Shown: piece after piece, positions 44,197 to 55,850 of the stretch
Position numbering within the stretch: position 1 is the first letter of the stretch
How the letters are laid out: every line of letters begins with the position of its first letter
Assembly: GCA_024663395.1 (NCBI GenBank)
Contig: JANFAH010000043.1
Location: forward strand, 434,001 to 498,000
Direction of reading: 5' to 3'
Source of the DNA: Pisolithus tinctorius
Taxonomy: Eukaryota > Basidiomycota > Agaricomycetes > Boletales > Pisolithaceae
Length of the DNA: 64,000 nucleotides
Notes under the pieces: generated by a model
The model's input: only the letters and a program-made list of their open reading frames with translations
The model's database searches: none
What the model was told of the DNA's origin: nothing
Translations under genes and position numbers: made by a program

Positions 44197-45626
44197 ATGG
44201 CACCTCGTTCGGAAACTCCTGACCTTGACAAGGATGGCCTTGGTATCACACCTGATGACACTGATGGCACTTCGGCACACTCTCCTGTTGACACACTCAA
44301 GCAAAAATCCATCTGGCTCAGCGTCAAGCCAGTATCTTGCAAGGAAAACTCCCCAGAACTTGACAAAAGTATGTTATTTCATCTTGCAATGTACTTGTCG
44401 CCCCTTACTACCCTGATTTATTAGATGTCATTTTACTGGTGCCTCAAGTGGCAAATGAGGGATCCAAGCGCCTTGTTTTCTCACAATGGACTCCATTTTC
44501 AGAGGTCCTGGATGAAATCTACAGCACTATTGGGTGTCAGAATTTTGCACACAAACCTACACTCTCGTACAAGCTCTCAACTTCTGCTCAGAAGGACAAT
44601 GCCATCAATCTTGGAACGCCGGCTGACTGGGATGGATGCTTAGAGGAGGTAAATTCTGCATGGAAGAAGAAGAAAGACTCGGTTGTCTCAGTCAAGATTC
44701 TTGTTAGCGAACAGGTGCATTTCAAATTGTTTTGTGGTCAGTATGATACTTATTCATTGTCAAAACTAGTATATGTCTACCCTACGTGCAATGCGTGGCA
44801 AGAAGAAGCCACCAGGAAAAGGCAAAAATCCTCCCCTTCTCGATCTTGACAATGACGGATCCAGTGTGGATGACGAAGACAGCGCTGTGATTGAAAAGGA
44901 AAACAAATCCCTCATGGAGCTGGAGAAGTCACTGAAGTTGTGTCAGCGTTGTGGTCCCTCCAAATACTGCAAGATCAACCATGCCGGCCAACATGTAAAC
45001 CTGACATTCAACCAGCGTCGAGGGTGGGCACTCGCACTTGTAAGTTTCATTGTTAGTGGCTACATCAATCAATTTACTGACGGTGACAGGGACATGAGAT
45101 GCATGGAGTCATGCTGAAGACCCCACCAAAAGGCGATCTATTTTCAGAATTCCACACTCCACAAAGTGACAAGACCTTGTCGACATCAGCCACACAAATG
45201 CCCCTCAACAGTCCCTATATGTTGATGTATGGATGGCCCCCCATGCCCCCCATGCCCCCAATGATGCCTCCGTGGATGGTGCCTCCGGTGTATCAGGCTC
45301 CAGCAACTCCAGTGACACCTACCGTGGGCGAGAAGCGAGGTGAGCTGTCTCCCAGTGAGCTCGACCATGACACCTGGCCAACATATCCAATGATCGTTGA
45401 CTTCCTCACCAAGCTCGATGCAAGTTTTCCGAAGTGCAAACTATCTGTTTATATTCCACAATTCGAAGCGATGGACTTTTACAACATTGACGAACTTAGA
45501 AGCCTGAGCGAGGAACAGCTCATGAAGGACTTTGGTATGAGCCTCGGGAATTCACGCTTTTTACTGTCTGAGGTTGCACAAGCTGTTCAGCAGGTGGAAC
45601 GCAAAAAACGCACAAGGGTAGAGTAG
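44197..45626 (+). CDS. Transposon-borne protein with SAM-like domain
   Basis: Four exons: 44197-44368, 44425-44714, 44770-45039 and 45090-45626. The introns (56, 55 and 50 bp) all have GT..AG ends (GTATGT, GTGCAT, GTAAGT), and the spliced frame is open for 422 residues from MAPRSETPDL. The middle has a Cys/His segment (LCQRCGPSKYCKINHAGQH) followed by LTFNQRRGWALAL, a block I associate with a hypothetical family common in mushroom genomes. A Met/Pro-rich linker (PPMPPMPPMMPPWMVPP) separates it from the C-terminal SAM-like domain (YIPQFEAMDFYNIDELRSLS to SEVAQAVQQ, about residues 350-412). SAM domains mediate protein oligomerisation or RNA binding. It ends 124 bp from the convergent transposase gene. 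The start could be an upstream ATG; 44197 was chosen because the frame continues through all splice sites. Confidence 0.82.
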
Positions 45627-45750
45627 ATACTCCCTACATACATCATGTCCTTCGCAGTAATCGTTATAGCAAGCATACATTGCACAAATTTCGGGTATGC
45701 ATCAGTGTGACAACCAACATACATGTTGCATACAGACACAAGCTACAAAG

Positions 45751-46986
45751 CTACAAATATCCTGCATTATGGAACCACCCACATGCAGCTTCTGGAGTGA
45801 CTGTATCAAGTGCGCCATAGAGAAACAAATATGGAAGTGTTTTGTCTCCAGATTCAATGATAGCACGGAACTGATTGCCATGGTGGTGAATGTAGGCCTT
45901 CAAGTACGAGAAACACTCTTCAATTGGGTTCAAATCAGGGGAATATGGAGGTAGATAAACAAGTTTGATGCCACAGTAATAGTTACTTGAGTATGTGTAC
46001 TGAAAAAAAAAAAAAAAAAAAAAAAAAAAAACATACCGTTCTTGGCAGAGTTCTTCTACACCATCAACCTGATGGATTCTGCAATTATCCATCACAAGTA
46101 CACAATGAGGGGCCAGATATGGATTCATGATGTCAAGGAGTCCACGAAGATAGTTGAGAAAGTGATTGCCATTGTACACGCCTACTTTGATATGGCTGTA
46201 AATTATCCCACTCGTCATCAGAGCCGGAAGGATGGAATATCTGTTGGAAAGAGTGTTATGTAAAGAAGGCAACATCATATGGAGAATACATACTGTGTCC
46301 CACGAATGAAGTTGCAATGCTTGTGTGCCCACATACTAGAATGGCTCCATCCATTCAGGTGAAATGTCATAAGTACATTCACAGCGCTTTCATCAATACA
46401 GACAATGTGGTCAGGAGAGTCTTCACCAATTGCCATGGTGAACTCGCGACGTGCTTCCTCACTGCGCTTGCTGGCAATTCGAGAAAGCTAAAATATGATG
46501 ATGTCAGTGTCTGAAAATGGAGATCAAAGCATATGTGTCGTACCTTTTTTGAAGACAGACCCAAACGTTTGAGTGTATGCCATATTGTTGCAATAGAGAC
46601 TTCGATGTTGTGAAGCAAGAGTAATTGTTGCTGAATTTTTTCAAGATAGAGGTCGGGGGAATGTTCAAGAAGTGCCAGCATGAACTAAGATATGGATATG
46701 ATCAGCTCTCAATGCTATTTCCAATGTTAGAACGATTTAGACATACCTCTACTGCCATTTCAGACATCAAAGGTATGCGCCCATCCATTTGTCGTTCATT
46801 GACAACTTCACCAGTTTCATGGTATGTCTTGAGGACACGTTGAACGACTCGAAGTGGCATGTCGAGTGAAATGGCAATAGAAGTTGTGGTCTGACCAAGT
46901 ACATGAGCTTGATAGACGATTCGCTGCTTGAGATCTTGAGAGTATTGCCTGCGGGTATGACTAGAAAAGTGCCTTCTGCGTGCCAT
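45751..46986 (-). CDS. Tc1/mariner-type DDE transposase, five exons, apparently intact
   Basis: Exons (minus strand): 46986-46747, 46684-46544, 46487-46294, 46240-46037 and 45985-45751. The four introns are 62, 56, 53 and 51 bp. The start is ATG 46986 (MARRRHFSSHTRRQYSQDLK). Residues 1-80 are a homeodomain-like helix-turn-helix region for end binding, and the DDE domain follows with IVCIDESAVN (first Asp), CVLVMDNCRIH (second Asp) and YSPDLNPIEE (Glu). About 38 residues separate the second Asp and the Glu under this splice model. The protein is about 337 residues, normal for the superfamily. The fourth intron contains a 29-nt T run (46003-46031) and is a multiple of three. No stop or frameshift is seen. 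It lies just inside the right inverted repeat and is expected to mobilise this element. Confidence 0.88.
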
Positions 46987-47058
46987 ATGGAAATCACTCA
47001 CATGCTTGCGGGCCAGTACCACAGAAAAACATGCTCGCGCATCGAGGCAGCTGACTTG

Positions 47059-48502
47059 ATTAGTCAGCACGCACAACTCACACACAAAGATAAGACAGGC
47101 ATGGACAACTACCTCAACAAGTGCGAAACAAAGTGCATTTCTGTATGATACTGTTCCCTAGGTATTTTGAAGGGCTTTATGGATCTGAAACTTTTGTAAA
47201 AAAATATGCAATGTGGAGTGAGCAATTTTTGTTACATGATTGGCACCATTTGGAGTGCAGATTGCTCTCTGTTGGTACAAAACAATGGAAAAACCACTGG
47301 ATTTTCACCATGGTTCCCTCACCACCAGTGTATAGATCATGGCTAGAGGCATTTACAGCCATAGAAATGTGTAAATCACTTGCAATTGTTGTTATATGCT
47401 CAGAATGACCAAGTATTTTTTCCTGTCCAAAATAGCAGCTATTTCATCATGATTGCTACATCATCCCCTAGAGCTGATAATGCTGATTCAGAATATCAAA
47501 TTTTCTTTCAGATCCATCAAGAATTGAGTGAAATATTTGAGATATATATTTTATCTAGGATACCTATGAGTTTTGTTGTGTTTGGCCGGTGCCCTCAGTA
47601 CTGCAAACTGCTGTAATGCCAAATACATCCAGGGTGCAGCTTGTGAGATCTGGGTCACTCAAATCATCTCCGATTCATGCCAGCATGGTGTCCATTGAAA
47701 GCTGCTGTTCAGTGGGTGCCAGGGATACCAAATCCATTAGTGATGGGCCTGTCTTTATGTTTCAACAGGGTACATCTTACTGGCACCGGGCCTGCCCATA
47801 TGCTGTGACAATATAAATAATACTACTGAAGGGCCCATCCATATGTTGTGATGCTATACATGAGATTACTGATGGGCCCATCTTTATGTTTTGTCAGAGG
47901 TACATCTTACTGTGGACAGGCCCATCCATATGTTGTGACAATATAAATAATATTACTGAAGGGCCCATCCATATGTTGCAACTCTATTCAATGATACTAG
48001 TGACGGGCCCATCTTTATGTTTTGACAGGGTACATCTTACTGGGGCCAGGCCTGCCCATATGTTGTGACAATATAAATAATACTACTGAAGGGCCTGTCC
48101 ATATGTTGTGATGCTATCCATGAGATTACTGACAGGCCCATCTTTATGTTTCATCAGAGGTACATCTTACTGTGGACAGGCCCATCCATATGTTGCAACA
48201 ATATAAATAATACTACTGAAGGGCCCACCCTTATGTTGTGACTCTATTAAATGATATTAGTGATGGGCCCATCTTTATGTTTCAACAGCAGTACATCTTA
48301 CTATTGACAGGCCCATCCATATGTTGTGACATTATGAAATGACATTACTGACAGGCCCATTTATATTTTGCAACACCATAAATGATATTCCTCCTGGGCC
48401 TGTCCTTATGTTGTGACCCTCTCCATGTTATGATAGGCAGGCCCACCTTGATGTTGTGACAGGGGTGTATCCTACCAGGATGGGCCCATCCATGTCTTAC
48501 AG
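47059..48502 (-). repeat. Right 1,444-bp terminal inverted repeat
   Basis: Reverse complement of 42602-44045. Differences are mainly transitions, many of them paired so that a palindrome such as GACAGGCCTGTC becomes GATGGGCCCATC. Confidence 0.92.
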
Positions 48503-48914
48503 CAGCTCAGTATTCTTCATTGGTCATGGGCCCATCTAAATGTTTCAACATCCTTACCCACCACAGGCCCTCCCATATGTTGTGGTAATGCACTTATGGG
48601 CCCATACATATGTTGCTCACACTTTAGTCCCTCAGGCCTGTCCATGTGTACTGGCTAATCTATTTAGGCAGGCCCATCTCAGGGTCTATATAAGTGTTGG
48701 TGTTTTGGCACACACATCTGCAAATGTAAGCAAGGTCTAAGAGACTCTTAGAGCCCCCATTTAGCAAGTAGTACAAGCACCGTCTAAGTTGTGATGTAAA
48801 GTGATGTTCTTTGCTCTTCATTAGATTATCACATGACATGGTGATGTATTGGATATGCTATTGCTCGTCTGATTGGTACATGACATTATCTAACACTATC
48901 AAAGATGTGATAAG
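48503..48914. promoter_or_regulatory. Extension of the GGCC array beyond the right repeat, with a TATA box
   Basis: Further GGCC palindromes occur at 48529, 48566, 48599, 48635 and 48671 (spacing 33-45 bp). A TATATAAG follows at about 48687-48694, then TGTTGGTG and a CA-rich stretch. None of this is present beside the left repeat. It looks like a promoter region, but no downstream plus-strand gene could be identified. Confidence 0.35.
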
Positions 48915-48944
48915 ATGTTAAGGAGCTCCTATCATCTCCTTTCC

Positions 48945-50474
48945 TCATGCAATCAAATCATCCACCAACATGGTGTAGTCCAGAAGTTCAGTTCCCTGCA
49001 AGTTCATAATATGATGGGTTATACTTCGATGTATAGCATGATTGTCCTTGAGACTGAATTCAAGTGCCAAAAACATTCTGCTGGAATATTCTCTGAGTGC
49101 CAGTTGCAAGGCCATGCCTGCAAGGGCAATCACCACTTTGAGGTCCCTTTGCTTGGTGTCAACAAACCTACAATACTGCTTCTCTCCCCACAGGAGATTG
49201 AGGATGAGTTGTACAAGTGCAGGGTGGCCAAAGGGAACTACAGCGATGCTGTCACTGGCTGCACACTTAAGATGATTGAGTACACACATCAAATGGAGAA
49301 AGGATTTGTACCATTTTAGGTTCATCTAGCCACATGAAATCTTTGAGGAGGTATGGGATCTGGTCTTTGTGTAGCTGCACCTCTTCACCACACCTTTGTA
49401 CTGGAACCATGAGGCTGTAGAGTGGTAACACCAGGATGCATGCAGCACTCCTGAAGTCAGAGTGTATGTTTGTTGCGACCTCCTTCAACTTGTTTGTCTT
49501 GCTCATTATGTTGGTTCTTAACCAGTTGCCTGCAGCAGCTGTCAGATTGTCAACAGCAATGTTCACAGGCTTACCTCTGGTGTGGCCTAATGCAGTTTCC
49601 TGCAATGCCTGTGTAATTATCACAGATAATTCAGATTTCTTGGGCAGGAGGTTTGTAATAAAAAGGTGCTGCTTCAGGTTGAAAACACACAGCTGTGCTG
49701 ATGTCAGCTGCTTGAAGTCCTGGGTCGATAGTGGCTGAGCTGCTAGCATCTGGTGTTGGATGTACTGTGGGCAGTGAAGCTGAGGTGGAGCCTCATGCAA
49801 TACTCCACATTGTTTGACCGACTTGCTGTAAAACGTGTTAGAGTTGCTTACATACATATGCTACAATTCTTAGTACTTACTCGAATAACGGATTTCCTGG
49901 TGACGACAAAACGCTGGTTGGATACTTCCTCTCCACCTCGAAGGGGCCTTTCGATGTGCCCAATGTGTTGTGTTTGAGGGGAATACGGAAAGACGCAGGA
50001 TGATATGTGGTTTAGCCACCTTGTGACAAGGGCTGATGGTGCATAATCGAAATTTGGGGGCAAATATGGATATGCTGTTGAACCCATCGGATGTCCAAGA
50101 TCCACAGGGATTGGTGGTGCAGTGCTGTAGCTAGTGTTGGCAGGAATGAAGGGGACTGGTGGCGCAGTGCCATAGCTAGTATTGGTGAGATTGAAAGGGA
50201 CCGGTGGCATGGTGCTGCAGCTAGTGTTGGCAGGATCAAAGGGGAGTGGCAGTGCAGCGCCATAGCTAGCATTGGCAGGATTGGAGATTGGGGGATGAGG
50301 GTGTTCATGTCCGGTGTCTGTGGTAGTTAGGAGACCTTGATCATGGTCATCAGGGTACTGATATTGAAGAAAGTTCACTTGAGACCACAGTTGCTGGTCA
50401 ATCGCCGATGCTGTCAATGGTTGCTCATCCATGATGTTCAGCTGGCTTGCTGCTGGGTTTCCTGCTGTGTTCAA
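48945..50474 (-). pseudogene. DUF6532-like companion gene of the Plavaka region
   Basis: The minus strand starts MNTAGNPAASQLNIMDEQPL at 50474. It has a degenerate Pro-rich repeat (units like NTSYGTAPPVPFIPA, about 50090-50300), then an alpha-helical part (QALQETALGHTRGKPVNIAV) and a C-terminal part with ALAGMALQLALREYSS and FSLKDNHAIHRSITHHI ending at 48945. The frame shifts near 49860 and 49270; the first may be a splice. The C-terminal pattern resembles the DUF6532 proteins of mushroom genomes, which I judge from memory only. A plus-strand frame (48915-49319) overlaps it but is less convincing. Confidence 0.4.
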
Positions 50475-50850
50475 ACCAGATGAAGCATGGTACTTTGGCC
50501 TCGTCTGTAAGAAACCAAAGTGTTAGCATCTTTTTCTGAGCACACAGATTTGCTCACCTTTGCTTTTTTGCTTTTTGCCTGCGAGCTCATGGTGGTTGAA
50601 AACACAACGCATCCTTGTCCAGGAGACATCGTGGCTTACATGTGTGTATCTTATCGCATATATCAAGCATCAATCAAATACAAATTTGTATACAGGGAAA
50701 GTGTGGAGAGTTTCATTACACAATGTGGAACGATCATGCTAATTGACAAAAGAAAAGAAAGAAAAAAGAACAAATAGCCACTGAGGCTGGCATGGTGGTT
50801 AGAGTTGTGATGATGCAAAGAAGAATAGAGGCTTACCAAAATTATTGTGA

Positions 50851-51714
50851 TCAATTTTCACTTTCATCTTCTTCACTCACATCTGTGTCACTTTCATCGA
50901 CATTAACGGAAGTGGCCAAGAAGGCCATCAGATTATCTTTGGAGTCAAGCACTTTGTTGTCTTCAAGTTTACCTGTGACTTCCTCCATCTGGTTGAGGCA
51001 TTCATCCTCCAATGCGAGCAGCGTTAAATCCTGTCCATAAGCCCCAATGTGGTACTCTTCCTCCTCTTCCAATTGACTGACTGAGCGATGCTCCATGATA
51101 TCCTTGAAAAACTGGAGATCTTTAGTCGACTGAAGGAACTGAGTCTCTTCTTCTTCTTGCATTGCAAGGAGGAAATCTCTCTGGTGGTTGATAGCCTTGA
51201 TCTCCCAAGCAGTAGTAAGAGCATGGAGTCGCCTTGATTCTCAGTCAGCCTCCTTCATTGCCAAAGCCTTTTGGAAGGCTCTCCCAGACAACCCCATCAA
51301 TCCATGGACAAAAAGTGTTCTTCCCTGAATAATATTTGTAAGAACATATAGTGGCATGTACAGGTATATGAGAGATGTTACCACTCATGCATCTTCCAAG
51401 GTGATATCACTAACTGATTGTCATCCAAGTGACTTCTCAGCAAAGTGGAGCTCGATAGCACTGGGCTTGCTGTAACACATGAACTTGGCACAAGAATGCT
51501 TAACACGAGCTGACAGATTATGAGCAGCAGGAGGGATGGACACAGAAAGATTGTCCCCTGGGTAACTCTTGTTGCGAAGTCGAAGTGGCATCTGCACTTC
51601 CTCAGTGCTGAGGCTCTGAGGAGGTGAGGGAGGAACTTGGGAGGGAGATCCCTTGTGATATTCATATTGATGGGTTTGTGGAGAACTTGGAGGAGGGGTA
51701 AGGGGGCGAGACAT
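50851..51714 (-). pseudogene. Unrecognised acidic gene upstream of and antisense to the Plavaka transposase
   Basis: It starts MSRPLTPPPSSPQTHQYEY at 51714. A Pro/Ser-rich N-terminus is followed by SVSIPPAAHNLSARVKHSCA and SAIELHFAEKSLG. A TGA at about 51427 and an intron-like GTAACA..TTCAG (about 51324-51372) follow. Then comes a strongly acidic C-terminus (MQEEEETQFLQSTKDLQFFK, ending VSEEDESEN at 50851). It is divergently placed relative to the transposase at 51764. Such companion genes are common beside Plavaka transposases; function unknown. Confidence 0.45.
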
Positions 51715-51763
51715 AGCTGTATATGCATTCAGCCTAAGATGTGAGTATGCATGCTGTTGGCAG

Positions 51764-54715
51764 GTGAAAGCAAGGAAGCAGAGTTCGAAAGACTTAGAAA
51801 AATTTGGCTGGGCACTGAACAGCTCAGGAGCGCCATACTTCACGAAGCTAATGATGGAACCTCCTCGACACCAGAAACATACCTATCCATTACCCCCTGC
51901 TCTTCGCTTGTCGATGGAGTCTGGGGATCACACTGCCCAGTACCATGAGAAGTCAGGTTGGATATATGGTCAGTCAAAGAACACACTTGAACGAATTCAA
52001 GATGATTGATATCAGAAGAATCGGGAAACAAATATCCACTGGCCTTTCCAAAGTCATGTGGAATGGAGACTGGGCAAATTTCTTGCTGAGAACCTCACAC
52101 AGGCTCAAATCAATACTTTCCTCAAACTGGATTGGGTGAGTTCTGATACAGTTTGGAATGTTCATATTATAAATTCCGATACAGTTGGATGGTCAAAAAC
52201 CATCATTCACATCAGCGTGCCAGCTCCTTGACTGGATGGACACCCTGCCATTGGGGTCAGGGTGGCAAGTAATGCAACTCGAGGTTGATGGCTACAACAC
52301 AGGGAAAAAGATCGATCTTATTTATCATGATGGACTAGAGGTTGTAGAGAGCCTTTTTGGAAACCCAATTTTTGCCCAGAATATGACTTTCGACCTGCTT
52401 CGCATACAGAGAAATGGAGAGGAGGAATACAGGGAATGGTTCACAGCACAGGAGGCAACACATATCCAGGTCAATCATTCTTATTCTTCACTGAATCTTC
52501 TAGTTGCTAATATTAATTAAGGACACTCTCCCTGATGGCACGACCCTTGTTCCTGTTATTGCTGCTTCAGACAAGACACCCATTACAAGGTACATGGGTG
52601 GGCTTGAGATGCACCCACTTTTCCTCACAATTGCCAATATTGACACCAATGTCCATATGAAGGCCACAGCACATGCCTGGCGATGTGTGGCTTTTGTGCC
52701 CATTGTCAAATTCAAGGTTCATTCAGATTACCAGACAATCTTGCAGTCCCAGCTCTGGCACAAATGTGTCAACATCGTCACAGAGAAGCTGAAGCATGCT
52801 GCCAATTGTGAGAGTTCATGGCCGATCCATTTGGTGATGTCCAATGTTGTTACACACCTTTGGTTGCATGGACTGCAGACCTGCCAGAGCAACAGCTGAT
52901 CGCCACTGTAAGTAGAAATGCATCCCCAGTCACTCTGGCAACTCTCGACAAATTTGGAGACTCAACTTGTCAGCCCTTCCACACAAAAGCCTACACACTT
53001 GACCTCATCCACACTGTCAGTTGTCAAAAGAAACCTTGGGACCTCAATGCCTTCCAAAAGTTGGCGAAGGCTAATCACCTCCTTGGGGTACATCTTCCAT
53101 TTTGGCAGGACTGGAAAAATAGCGATGTTTGCTGTTTCCTTGTCCCTGAAATTCTCCACACAGTCCACAAGCTTTTCTTCGATCATGTGTTAAAGTGGTG
53201 CAAGGAGGTGGTTGGAGTGATGAACTTGACACCTGCTACAAGGTCCACCACAAATGTGTTGGGGTGCAGCACTTCACTGCTGGTGTATCGCATGTGAGCC
53301 AGATGACAGGCCGTGAATATCGTGACATCCAACATACTATTGTCCCTATGATTGCTGGTGCTGCCCCTTCCATGATGGTTCAGCCTGTCTGTGCACTCAT
53401 TGATTTTTTCTATCTCACTCAGAGGCCGCTTCACACAGAATCATCAATTAGAAGCATGGAAGCATCACTCTCAGAGTTTCATTCAACAAAACATGCCATA
53501 CATCACTGCTGGCAGTCACTCAGGGAAAGAAAACTTTAACATCCCTAAGCTGGAGCTTTTGTTAAGCTTTGTGGATGCTATTAGAAGGAGTGGCGGTTTG
53601 ATACAGTATAGTGCTGATGTCTTGGAGTGCCTGCTCATTACCCATTGCAAGACTCCATTCACTCGGATGAACAAGCAGCCCAATTTCACTGAACAGATCG
53701 TCCACCTTCTTGACTGTGAGGAGCATATGCACCTCTTGGATGTGTACCTCCTACTTCATGAATACAATGAACCCTTGGTCAATGCTGCCAGCAATGAAGC
53801 AGATCTTCTCTGTTCAGCAGATCCTACTTCGGCATGGGTCTCCCGTGTTGCCCCTGGCGAACAATACCATTTTAACTCTCCTCGGCCCATTTGCAATATT
53901 TTTACAGATGGTATTAGCTCCAGTGGTGCCACAGCTGCACTGTCCATCACAATCACTCTTGACTGCACAAAACTCAGGATTGTTGATATTGGAGACATTT
54001 ACATGCTTCCCGACTTCACCGCTAGGCTTGAGGAATACATTTTGCAGTGCACAGGAGGTTCAATGTCCCACTCAATCTTTCAGTCATTCAACGAAATTAT
54101 GGTCTGGCATAAATTCCATATTCAACAGTACTCAGTATCCCAGCCTTCAACCATCATGCCTAGTCAAGTGGTTCAAGCTCAGCCTCTGTCAACTAGCTTC
54201 CCCCTCAGCAACTGTGATGCTGTCCTTCTGAATGTCGATGGGCAGAGTCAACACAATCCTGGTTGTAAGTTGTTCAATGCACATTGCCATATGACTAACA
54301 CACTATTCTATTTATTCATACAGATCATGTCACACAAGTATGAGTAGTATTTCGGATGACCTGCTCCCACTGCTCTCAAGAGCTGCCTCCCCCCTTTTTA
54401 GCTCAGCCTCTCCTTTATGTTCAGCCATTCCATATCATCGCAACACCAGAAAGTCAACTAGACACATGCCTGTGGATGCTTGAGAGGGTATACTCCCCCT
54501 CTTTATGTCTGACATTGGCTTGCTGTGTTGGCTTTATTCTTCCTTTAACTGAAGTTTGTCATTCAGCAGACCTAGTGCCTGCGTTTGGGAAGGAAGTAGA
54601 CCGCACAGTGACACTGGCAACATCGCAGGAGGTGTACCAACGCTTCTACCTCAACTACTATACCGACAAGGAAGCTTTTGATACATTGTATGAATATAGA
54701 TCAGTACAGATCTAG
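51764..54715 (+). pseudogene. Plavaka-type (CACTA-related) transposase, frameshifted
   Basis: Segments follow the order of the Plavaka family: IHWPFQSHVEWRLGKFLAEN (52020-52080), an intron at 52136-52184, LPLGSGWQVMQLEVDGYNTG, and an intron at 52470-52521. Next are LVPVIAASDKTPITRYMGGL, HAWRCVAFVPIVKFKVHSDY, a frame change near 52818 to MADPFGDVQCCYTPLVAWTA, and HLPFWQDWKN and FFDHVLKWCKEVVG. Another frame change near 53210 leads to GVQHFTAGVSHVSQMTGREY and HTESSIRSMEASLSEFH, and a third near 53500 to IPKLELLLSFVDAIRRSGGL. The last parts (53600-54347 and 54356-54715) match the C-terminal DUF6830-like region. A TGA at 52007 probably was CGA. At least three frameshifts make it inactive. Terminal repeats were not located. 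Confidence 0.85.
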
Positions 54716-55137
54716 TGTAGGCTATCAAAATCAAGAGACAATTTTTTCAGTGCCTGGCAGAGTCACAGATAGGCTGATTAGATACAATATTCTGAAGTAC
54801 TTCGAAGATAAGATGCATCATGAACATCGCTGAATGGTGAACTAACCAGCCAATCAGCAGTCATCATTTGAGTGAATGTAACATTCCATTACCTGTCAAG
54901 GTCTCACTTGCTAAGCATTCATTTCAGCATTTTGCTGATGCAGGCTGCCCACGTGTTGTGACTAAATGGACTACATGGGGTTGGGATTATGGGACATCCC
55001 AGGTCCTGCACACTGCAAATAGCCCTGGGACATGGCCAGATGTCCCTGGGATGACCTGGTCTGAGTGGCTTTTAGCTTGGATGATTTGTAGAAAAACTTA
55101 ACAAAGGTATGAGTTTCTCAGTGTATGAAGTAGTCAC
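54716..55137. other. Stretch downstream of the Plavaka transposase with no supported gene
   Basis: No recognisable gene. Motifs AGGTATGAGTTTCT and TATGAAGTAGTCACT appear near 55107-55135 and again inside the following LTR-like region. Confidence 0.4.
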
Positions 55138-55390
55138 TGTATTAGTATCTAATGAAGGTATGAGTTTCTACACTATGTCAGTACCAAGTAAACGAGTGGG
55201 AACCTAGCTATACTCACCTCAGTATATGAAGTAGTCACTGAGGTGGAAAAGAATGGTGCAGAAAATTTATAGTACCATAATTAGTAAGCGCATTGACATC
55301 AGAATTTAATTCTGAGGGTCAGGGAACAATTCTGAGCCCTCTGGGCAAAACTCCAAGATGCTACCATAATTCCAGATCACATTCTCAACA
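55138..55390 (-). repeat. Copia 3' LTR (about 253 bp)
   Basis: On the minus strand it starts TGTTGAGAATGTGATC directly after the purine tract and contains ACTATAAATT. The far end is set at TAATACA (55138) by the TG..CA rule. The sister LTR is outside the window, so that edge is not verified. Confidence 0.5.
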
Positions 55391-55850
55391 CTCCCCCTCA
55401 ATCAGAATGAAGTCTGAGTGCAGACACAAAGTGTTTTGCCTTGATGCTAGGTAGAGGTTTGGTAAGAGTATCAGCGACCATGTCATCAGTAGGACAATAA
55501 ATTAATGAAAGGAATGGTTTTCCACAGCAAAATGAATGAAATGGTATTGTATGTCAATGTGCTTTGTGCAAGCATGATAGCTGCCATCTTTGGTAAGTGC
55601 AATGGTGGACTGGCTGTCAGAATACAGTGGGATAGGGTGTTTGAGTGGTTGGAAAACTTCCCAATGAGTCATCAAAGCCACAGGCCCTCTTTGGCTGCAT
55701 GGGTTGCTGTGATGTACTCTGCTTCAGCAGTGGAGAGCGTTACAAGTTCCTGTTCTGTGAGGCCCAACTGATAGCTCCACCATCCAGTAGGTAGGCATAT
55801 CCGCTTATAGCATGTTGATGCTCCTGCAAAGCTCCATCTGCATCGGTATA
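55391..55850 (-). pseudogene. Copia RNase H (part downstream of the Gypsy-C insertion)
   Basis: Reading begins YTDADGALQEHQHAISGYAY and DGGAISWASQ. After a one-base deletion it continues ELVTLSTAEAEYITATHAAK. Further frames give LYSDSQSTIALTKDGSYHAC and KHIDIQYHFIH. These are standard copia RNase H motifs. The first residues join to EQGLEGYT at 61668 on the other side of the insertion. Confidence 0.85.

Larger units (their letters stand above)
42602..48502. mobile_element. Two-gene Tc1/mariner-type transposon with 1,444-bp inverted repeats
   Basis: The terminal inverted repeats at 42602-44045 and 47059-48502 have equal length and near identity, and begin CTGTAAGACATGG. Between them lie two convergent spliced genes: a 422-aa SAM-domain protein (plus) and a DDE transposase (minus). 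Both reading frames are fully open after splicing, so this appears to be the youngest and possibly active element here. A candidate target duplication GCTCA occurs at 42597-42601 and, two bases off, at 48505-48509; a TA site is not evident. Confidence 0.85.

Noticed and set aside
42602..48502. Matching 60-95 codon frames in the two inverted repeats (for example 43036-43218 and 47886-48068)
   Set aside because: They follow the tandem repeat array or the mirrored unique part and have no domain; treated as by-products of the repeats.
42597..48509. GCTCA as target duplication of the Tc1-type element
   Set aside because: The right-hand copy is two bases away from the repeat end and Tc1 elements normally duplicate TA, so it is mentioned only as a candidate.
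48915..49319. Plus-strand 134-codon frame
   Set aside because: It overlaps a minus-strand segment with better family-like features (ALAGMALQLALREYSS) that continues from 49267-49857; I could not exclude it completely.
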